Assembly: GCA_000310025.1 (NCBI GenBank)
Contig: FN649728.1
Span: forward strand, 62,001 to 126,000
DNA length: 64,000 nt
Direction: 5' to 3'
Source of the DNA: Ectocarpus siliculosus
Taxonomy: Eukaryota; Sar; Phaeophyceae; Ectocarpales; Ectocarpaceae
Positions 62,201-64,000 of the stretch are shown piece after piece. The notes beneath the pieces were generated by a model that worked only from the letters and a program-made list of their open reading frames with translations, was not told the origin of the DNA and did not search any database. The translations under genes were made by a program, and so were the position numbers. How positions within the stretch are numbered: position 1 is the stretch's first letter; each line of letters starts with the position of its first letter.

Positions 62201-64000
62201 CGTGCCGTGGATCGGAAAAGTGAATGCATTCTGTAATCTTCAACGTGCGCTTGCTTGCAGCCGAGTGGCTGATTGACAAGACAAGCAACGTTCCGCAAAA
62301 TCTTATTCTTCATCTCGGCACCCGAACCGATTGACACTTGACACTTGACACGACACAACACAAAACAACTTTCGCTCGAACAATCAACACGTGAAAGTCC
62401 AGCCGCCTCGACATACAACTACGCTAAAGTTGTTGTAATCAAATTAGTCCGACTGACGCCGACGTTTTTTGAGGTGACAAGCCAACCTCCCAAAAAGTGC
62501 GTACGCCTTACGCCGTAAAAGAAAAAGTTTAATCGCACATGGTTAACGCTTTGAAGCGTCCCCTTGCGTAAAAACGCTGAAGCGTTGCGAGCAGACCCGG
62601 GTGCGGTCAAGGGGACCGGTTTGGGCCTACGAACAATGGCGTACCGTTTAAGCTGCGCGTCATCGGACCATCTTTATAGGCTCAACGCAAAAGTTTATAC
62701 ATCGCCTCCTGCACTACGATACTAAACGGGGGTGAACTAGACCATACGTCGTACGCATATTTCCAAGATCATTCTGTCCAGATGGTCAAGCGCTCGCAAC
62801 GTCCAGTTCATCGATGCTAAGCCACGTTTGCACGAAATTTTATTTGTTCGACGTTACACTACTTTACGTCTGCCACATCGATCAGAAAGAAATATGCTTG
62901 GTCATCTTCAAGAGTGCGTGGGCAGGCGCGAGGTACGGTGTCAAGCGCAGTCCCACGGGTGCCCTCGCGATTGCAGAACAGGTCTCCAAGACGTTTTCTC
63001 ATCACTTCGATCAGACGTTAACACAACGACAGAAATTCCTCTAAAAGACAGATACAGTTCATTCGTACAATTGATCGAAAACACCCGAGGACCAAGGTGA
63101 ACCCGTCGAAAACAGGAACCATTACATGTCAGAAAAAACCAAACAACCCCCAAGACCCTAGCAACTTGATGACCCGCGAGGTTACCTTCAGACCCACGCC
63201 AAAATTTGCGAGCTGTTGATCTTCACATTTCAGACACGACGGCACGGTATTAGCTATGACCACCCAGTTTGACGAATAGAGCTATCACGAAAACAAAAGC
63301 AAACAAATCTAAGCAAGACCTCGTCGTTTGTCGATCGGATAGTGGTGCATGTTGATTCTTCAAAAGATGGCGGAGAGAAAAGCTCGGGATCAGGAAACGC
63401 TTTACAGCGCAACCATACTCCCGGGCGCGCTCCCTCGCCGATTACAGAACAGGTCTGTGATAGGATGTTCTCTCCTCATATCGACGACGACAAGGTCTTG
63501 GCCATTTGCACTACTTCTCGGATATCTGTCCCAAGGCGAAGTAAAAATTGATATGTACACTTATCCTACAGGCGCCCGCCAATTGTCGATCAGATAGTGG
63601 TGCATGTTGAATCTTCAAAAAACGGCCAAAAACCAACCTTGGGATCCGGAAACGCTTCGCAGCGCAACCATCCCCACGGGCCAGTTATTTTGCCGATTAC
63701 AGAACAGGTCTGTGATAGGATGTTCTCTCCTCACATCGACGTAAGGAATGGCGCCTGAAAACAACTGAAGCATTCAAGAAAGAAACCTGCCGGGCCTTTG
63801 TCAAGACACAAACCACAAAAAACAGAAACCCCATCGCTGTAGTTTCCTCTCTTCCGATACACATCCATGCAACCCTGAGGCAATAAATGTTAACACCGAT
63901 GCAGAGGGACACACACACACAACTTCCAAACCACGGAGCATCCACTCCAAACGTTTTGCTGCGCCTGCTACACACCTCTTGGAAGGCCAGCTTGCCGTTG
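5430..64000 (-). CDS. MDN1: Midasin (MDN1/Rea1), giant AAA+ ATPase of 60S ribosome biogenesis; 5' end outside window
   Basis: Nuclear/nucleolar dynein-like ATPase that strips assembly factors (Ytm1/WDR12, Rsa4/NLE1) from pre-60S particles. Exons in transcript order: 64000-63976 (partial), 60983-60912, 60712-60539, 60202-60092, 59878-59763, 59611-59539, 56458-56235, 51095-50967, 50703-50490, 49304-48607, 48428-48350, 47945-47796, 47586-47329, 44417-44124, 43713-43627, 43332-43117, 42803-42627, 42352-42138, 39993-39496, 39334-39175, 38152-37925, 37134-36785, 36350-32372, 31676-31017, 30432-30241, 29355-28534, 28402-28163, 27942-27636, 25561-25344, 25019-24937, 24773-24542, 24384-23803, 23480-23142, 22347-21055, 20482-20360, 19991-19844, 19587-19490, 18668-18514, 17902-17827, 17039-16833, 16174-16031, 15233-15057, 14822-14604, 14206-14141, 13026-12860, 12231-12152, 11890-11769, 11404-11219, 10901-10793, 9865-9330, 8371-8244, 7265-7121, 6787-6619, 5632-5430. 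The coding sum is 16,753 bp: one leftover base, 5,583 codons and a stop. The part from AAA3 onward is already as long as whole human midasin (about 5,600 residues), so this protein is large for its family. A missed symmetric exon cannot be excluded; transcript data would settle it. Introns not described separately show nothing I recognise. Confidence 0.96.
10255..10419 (-). repeat. 165-bp intronic repeat, copy 1 (MDN1 intron 49)
   Basis: First of five near-identical copies. In MDN1 sense the unit begins TCCCGCAGGTCTATCTGCC and ends GCTGGCAACA. No terminal inverted repeats and no target-site duplication are evident. One frame is open across the whole unit (55 codons). The copy lies between exons 49 and 50. 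Confidence 0.92.
12538..12700 (-). repeat. 165-bp intronic repeat, copy 2 (MDN1 intron 45)
   Basis: Same unit and orientation as the copy at 10255-10419, slightly shorter because the last two bases of the shared end (GGGA) are missing. It has TGTTGACAGCG where the others read TGTTGCCAGCG. It lies between exons 45 and 46. Confidence 0.92.
13776..13940 (-). repeat. 165-bp intronic repeat, copy 3 (MDN1 intron 44)
   Basis: Full 165-bp copy in the same orientation as the others, between exons 44 and 45. It differs from the consensus at a handful of positions (for example GAACTCACC for GAACACGCC). Confidence 0.92.
15600..15746 (+). repeat. ~150-bp interspersed repeat, copy A (MDN1 intron 41)
   Basis: Begins CCCGCTGGTGCTAGAGGGCA and ends GGGGACCGGTT. 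It matches the copy at 20759-20910 almost completely apart from a few-base indel near the middle. No TIR or TSD seen. Confidence 0.88.
16473..16637 (-). repeat. 165-bp intronic repeat, copy 4 (MDN1 intron 40)
   Basis: Full 165-bp copy between exons 40 and 41. It shares the AAGCTGTGCTC variant with the copy at 17472-17636, so these two are probably the closest relatives. Confidence 0.92.
17472..17636 (-). repeat. 165-bp intronic repeat, copy 5 (MDN1 intron 39)
   Basis: Full 165-bp copy between exons 39 and 40, in the same orientation as the other four. Confidence 0.92.
18889..19065 (+). repeat. 177-bp interspersed repeat, copy A (MDN1 intron 37)
   Basis: Starts AACGACCCGCGGCGA and ends ATTCGAGCATCACAC. 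It matches 30767-30944 over its whole length with scattered substitutions. The 3' third can fold a CCAGGC/GCCTGG stem (19010-19015 with 19029-19034) and carries a TAGTGG and an ATTCGAGC string that vaguely resemble tRNA promoter boxes. Confidence 0.9.
20759..20910 (+). repeat. ~150-bp interspersed repeat, copy B (MDN1 intron 34)
   Basis: Partner of the 15600-15746 copy, in the same orientation. It sits between exons 34 and 35. After the shared end the two sequences stay only loosely similar. Confidence 0.88.
25732..25753 (-). repeat. Interstitial telomere-like repeat (TTAGGG)n in MDN1 intron 28
   Basis: About three and a half units of CCCTAA on the plus strand, so TTAGGG in MDN1 sense. It lies about 170 bp upstream of the exon 29 acceptor. 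Confidence 0.9.
25984..26365 (+). repeat. ~165-bp tandem repeat (2.3 copies) in MDN1 intron 28
   Basis: Copy 1 is 25984-26149, copy 2 is 26150-26313, and a partial third starts at 26314. The core shared by the first two includes GACATCAGGAACAGCCC and GTCAGTGACGATGAAATACG. The sequence is unrelated to the 165-bp dispersed repeat at 10-17 kb. Confidence 0.88.
27600..27623 (-). repeat. Telomere-like/G-quadruplex motif just inside intron 28
   Basis: In MDN1 sense it reads GGGAGAGGGTTTAGGG then TTAGGG: four GGG runs with 3-4-nt loops, beginning about 12 nt after the exon 28 donor (27635-27634). This meets the usual sequence criterion for an RNA G-quadruplex. Confidence 0.85.
29582..30040. repeat. 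Direct repeat pair (~65 bp) in MDN1 intron 25
   Basis: Segments 29582-29646 and 29975-30040 both contain AAAAAATTAGAGTGTTTG, then a GGTCCTCAC and a TAGGA string in the same order. They flank one copy of the TCGATCAG-family repeat, so the pair may mark a former insertion or duplication. Confidence 0.7.
29756..29891 (+). repeat. TCGATCAG-family repeat, copy 1 (136 bp, intron 25)
   Basis: Begins TCGATCAGAAAGAAATATGC and ends CATCACTTCGATT. It is nearly identical to 62877-63012 and a distant relative of two copies near 63.4 and 63.7 kb. Confidence 0.88.
30767..30944 (+). repeat. 177-bp interspersed repeat, copy B (MDN1 intron 24)
   Basis: Second copy of the family at 18889-19065, in the same orientation, ending about 70 bp from the donor of exon 24. 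No flanking target duplication is obvious. Confidence 0.9.
32372..36350 (-). other. MDN1: Midasin exon 23: 3,979-bp exon, end of AAA6 and start of helical linker
   Basis: This single uninterrupted exon encodes about 1,326 residues. It opens with T completing an AGT serine codon, then VLDRLNPLLEPGG (Walker B-following helix of AAA6) and the sensor segment FLTADPSCGEVSRAMRNR. The rest is the beginning of the long linker that connects the AAA ring to the acidic tail. It is poorly conserved, alanine-, leucine- and glycine-rich, with short acidic and GGG stretches. It ends LVLLSQ at the donor 32371-32370. It is roughly 13 times longer than the mean exon here, while other parts of the linker are cut into exons of 83-1,293 bp. 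Confidence 0.93.
36350..39993 (-). other. MDN1: Midasin exons 19-22: AAA5-AAA6 connector and AAA6 module
   Basis: Exon 19 holds GSPWEFNLRDVFRWCELML, the connector that follows AAA5 in midasins. Exon 20 begins with CVAMGWPALVIG and has Walker A GHRGSGKSG, then SVDVTELLGCFEQ. Exon 21 is a helical insert. Exon 22 carries WVVLDGANLCSS at the Walker B position, with G in place of the catalytic glutamate. The module continues into exon 23 with VLDRLNPLLEPGGVLPL and sensor-1 FLTADPSCGEVSRAMRNR. A degenerate Walker B in AAA6 is known in the family (human has a comparable change), so this module is probably structural, not catalytic. Confidence 0.92.
37668..37732. other. Twin-hairpin element in MDN1 intron 21
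   Basis: Two stable stems stand 21 nt apart. TCGCCCG (37668-37674) pairs with CGGGCGA (37683-37689). AGCGGTGTC (37711-37719) pairs perfectly with GACACCGCT (37724-37732) around a 4-nt loop. I could not assign it to a known RNA class; clear snoRNA boxes are not visible. Confidence 0.6.
40208..40293 (+). repeat. 43-bp tandem duplication (MDN1 intron 18)
   Basis: Two adjacent units beginning GTTCCGAAAGC and ending GATTGCAAAGGT differ at two positions. Confidence 0.9.
40965..41010 (+). repeat. 23-bp tandem duplication (MDN1 intron 18)
   Basis: Two perfect adjacent units of GGTTTAACCCCATCC plus ATGCACAT, flanked by TTTAGGG- and GTTAGG-like strings. Confidence 0.9.
46185..47215 (+). repeat. Three diverged copies of a ~130-270-bp repeat (MDN1 intron 13)
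   Basis: Copies begin near 46190, 46520 and 46985. Each contains in order GAGAGMACGCTYTG-like, CCAAGG/CCAAAAG, ACGGTTTACAG-like, GGAGTTGCCTGGAA-like and GGCGACTGCTCTC-like strings. Divergence suggests an old family. The middle copy contains a strong hairpin. Confidence 0.75.
46645..46735. repeat. Nested hairpin inside the intron 13 repeat
   Basis: Arms 46645-46662 (GAGATCCGACAGCTTCAG) and 46718-46735 (CTGAAGCTGTCCGATCTC) are complementary over 18 bp with one mismatch. Inside the loop TCGCTCC and GGAGCGA form a second perfect 7-bp stem. It could be a MITE-like core. Confidence 0.85.
47307..47337 (-). repeat. Telomere-like repeat and G-runs spanning the exon 13 donor
   Basis: In MDN1 sense the sequence across the splice site is GGGGCAG then GTAAGGGCAGGGTTAGGG, giving four G-runs that overlap the 5' splice site (donor at 47328-47327). 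Confidence 0.85.
48350..51095 (-). other. MDN1: Midasin exons 8-11: AAA4 module
   Basis: Exon 8 has HMRRLFRLSGRCL followed by Walker A GATGCGKTT. Exon 9 has the conserved NTEAADLLGGLRPLRGRDV. Exon 10 (698 bp) has a long low-complexity insert and then Walker B LILLDELSLAEDAVLERLN. Exon 11 has the sensor-1 and arginine-finger segment ATMNPGGDFGKRELSP and RSRFTE. Walker A, Walker B and the arginine finger all look intact, so this module is predicted to hydrolyse ATP. The insert in exon 10 contains two basic clusters (RRRKSG and KRRKAA) that resemble a nuclear localisation signal. The splice joins restore R at both the exon 8/9 and exon 10/11 boundaries. Confidence 0.94.
52509..52516. repeat. Target-site duplication AAATATTG (left)
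   Basis: Exact 8-bp match to the sequence directly after the right TIR. Confidence 0.9.
52517..53030 (+). repeat. Left subterminal array of the hAT element
   Basis: Repeated units of about 40-60 bp built from TTCTGTGAGWTCTGTG, ACACTTCCAATACC and CCTACAGAAA. TTCTGT and ACAGAA alternate, so many units are short palindromes. A longer segment around 52745-52806 (ACGACCTTCGCACAAACCCG) recurs in the right array. Confidence 0.88.
53173..54205 (+). CDS. Truncated hAT-like transposase fragment with BED-like zinc finger (two exons, pseudogene-like)
   Basis: Proposed exons are 53173-53751 and 53975-54205 (phase 0 join, GT-AG intron), giving 269 residues. The ATG chosen starts MSSTSTTADPPSG; an in-frame ATG at 53005 lies in the repeat array and is less likely. 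Residues about 27-39 are a polyalanine run. Residues about 100-160 read VRKGSREKSYMYSL.. FFCMADSLC .. HLKNGHG, a C-x5-C plus H-x4-H arrangement resembling a BED finger (DNA binding). The second exon has LTGLFIAQDTPFPALSS, similar in pattern to the segment after BED fingers in hAT transposases. The RNase H-like core and hATC dimerisation region are missing. It could be a DNA-binding-only product or simply decaying. Confidence 0.5.
54226..54800 (+). repeat. Right subterminal array of the hAT element
   Basis: Same motif set and same orientation as the left array. It contains a higher-order repeat of about 191 bp: the ACGACCTT..CACAAACCCG segment occurs near 54476 and again near 54667. Confidence 0.88.
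54802..54809. repeat. Target-site duplication AAATATTG (right)
   Basis: Exact 8-bp match to 52509-52516, directly abutting the right terminus CCCTTG. Confidence 0.9.
57395..59345 (+). repeat. Degenerate tandem array (~5 units of 260-330 bp) in MDN1 intron 6
   Basis: Units near 57.40, 57.71, 58.38, 58.68 and 58.96 kb share, in order, CGTGCTCCCAGAGCAAGT-like, GACGAGGGCAACAGCACGGC-like, GACCAAARCGGT-like, GTCCGACAGTTTCCGAAAC-like and TCGGCTCTGACACAGGATG-like segments. Several units stay open in one plus-strand frame with the pattern LPEQxQKxFDEGxSxAxSFEA, which looks like a decaying coding repeat. I do not recognise the family. Confidence 0.75.
57861..58085. repeat. Imperfect inverted repeat (~54-bp arms)
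   Basis: Arm 57861-57914 and arm 58031-58085 are reverse complements with several mismatches; both include GCGCAC, GATCGCACC/GGTGCGAGC-type and TTTCAAAGCGTAAT/ATTACGCTTTGAAA strings. The loop is about 116 bp. Confidence 0.8.
61098..61204 (+). repeat. ~105-bp repeat, copy a (MDN1 intron 1)
   Basis: Begins CGATCAGAATCAACCGA and ends TTCATCACCTCGAG, with CTCTGGCTTGGCGGGGTCGG in the middle. First of three copies. Confidence 0.92.
61396..61501 (+). repeat. ~105-bp repeat, copy b (MDN1 intron 1)
   Basis: Nearly identical to copies a and c, in the same orientation. Confidence 0.92.
61936..62042 (+). repeat. ~105-bp repeat, copy c (MDN1 intron 1)
   Basis: Nearly identical to copy b over the full length, including CTCGATCAGAATCAACCGAA and TTTCTCATCACCTCGAG-type ends. 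Confidence 0.92.
62877..63012 (+). repeat. TCGATCAG-family repeat, copy 2 (136 bp, intron 1)
   Basis: Close match to 29756-29891, about 33 kb away. TCGATCA occurs at both ends of the unit. Confidence 0.88.
63331..63485 (+). repeat. TCGATCAG-family repeat, copy 3 (155 bp, intron 1)
   Basis: Begins TCGATCGGATAGTGGTGCAT and ends CTCCTCATATCGAC. It shares GATTACAGAACAGGTCTGTG with the copy at 63586 and a degenerate form of that segment with the 136-bp copies. Confidence 0.85.
63586..63740 (+). repeat. TCGATCAG-family repeat, copy 4 (155 bp, intron 1)
   Basis: Tandem-oriented partner of the copy at 63331-63485, with the same length and scattered substitutions. Confidence 0.85.

Larger units (their letters stand above)
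60092..64000 (-). other. MDN1: Midasin exons 1-4: end of AAA3
   Basis: These exons give the C-terminal half of the third AAA module. Exon 1 is cut by the window edge and ends in ..KLAFQE. Exon 2 continues directly with GVLVESLRKGYW and the Walker B motif IILDELNLAPSE. Exon 3 carries the sensor-1 segment FATQNPPGAYGGRK and the arginine-finger region RAFRNRFME. Exon 4 carries VHVDDIPGAEWE and the start of the small helical subdomain. The GGRK plus SRAFRNRF signature is what I remember as typical of AAA3, which sets the domain numbering used here. Walker A of AAA3 must lie beyond position 64000. All four junctions are phase 0. Confidence 0.93.

Overview
This 64 kb window is eukaryotic nuclear DNA dominated by one very large, intron-rich gene on the minus strand. 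From the right edge to a stop codon at 5430-5432 it encodes midasin (MDN1/Rea1), the giant dynein-like AAA+ ATPase of 60S ribosome assembly. I rebuilt 54 exons. All 53 introns end in AG, 52 begin with GT and one with GC. The reading phase is consistent across every junction and gives 5,583 residues plus a stop. The start of the gene (N-terminus, AAA1, AAA2 and most of AAA3) lies beyond position 64000. Introns average about 790 bp, the sense strand of the introns is T-rich, exons are GC-rich, and telomere-like CCCTAA runs occur inside introns. A brown alga (Ectocarpus-like stramenopile) fits this best, but the species is an inference.

Layout, left to right. 1-900: no recognisable gene. 916-2544 (+): a low-complexity polyQ/His/Asn-rich ORF, probably a last exon. 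2545-5429: convergent 3' ends of that gene and of midasin. 5430-9865 (-): midasin C-terminal MIDAS (VWA) domain. 10.8-20.5 kb: fifteen short exons of the D/E-rich acidic tail, with five copies of a 165-bp repeat in the introns between them. 21-36.3 kb: helical linker, including one 3,979-bp exon. 36.3-39.99 kb: AAA6 and the AAA5-AAA6 junction. 42.1-47.9 kb: AAA5 and the end of AAA4. 48.3-51.1 kb: AAA4. 56.2-64 kb: the AAA3-AAA4 region and the truncated end of AAA3.

The introns are full of repeats. The clearest mobile element is a 2,285-bp hAT-type DNA transposon in intron 7 (52517-54801). It has an 8-bp target duplication (AAATATTG), near-identical terminal inverted repeats starting CAAGGGT, dense subterminal arrays built on TTCTGT/ACAGAA, and a two-exon ORF with a BED-like zinc finger but no catalytic core. 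Other repeats include two tandem or dispersed families in introns 1 and 6, a satellite-like ~165-bp tandem in intron 28, and two further pairs of short interspersed repeats.

In function, midasin docks on pre-60S particles. Its MIDAS domain binds the UBL domains of Ytm1/WDR12 and Rsa4/NLE1, and the AAA ring removes these factors by ATP-driven remodelling. Nothing else in the window is clearly linked to that pathway.
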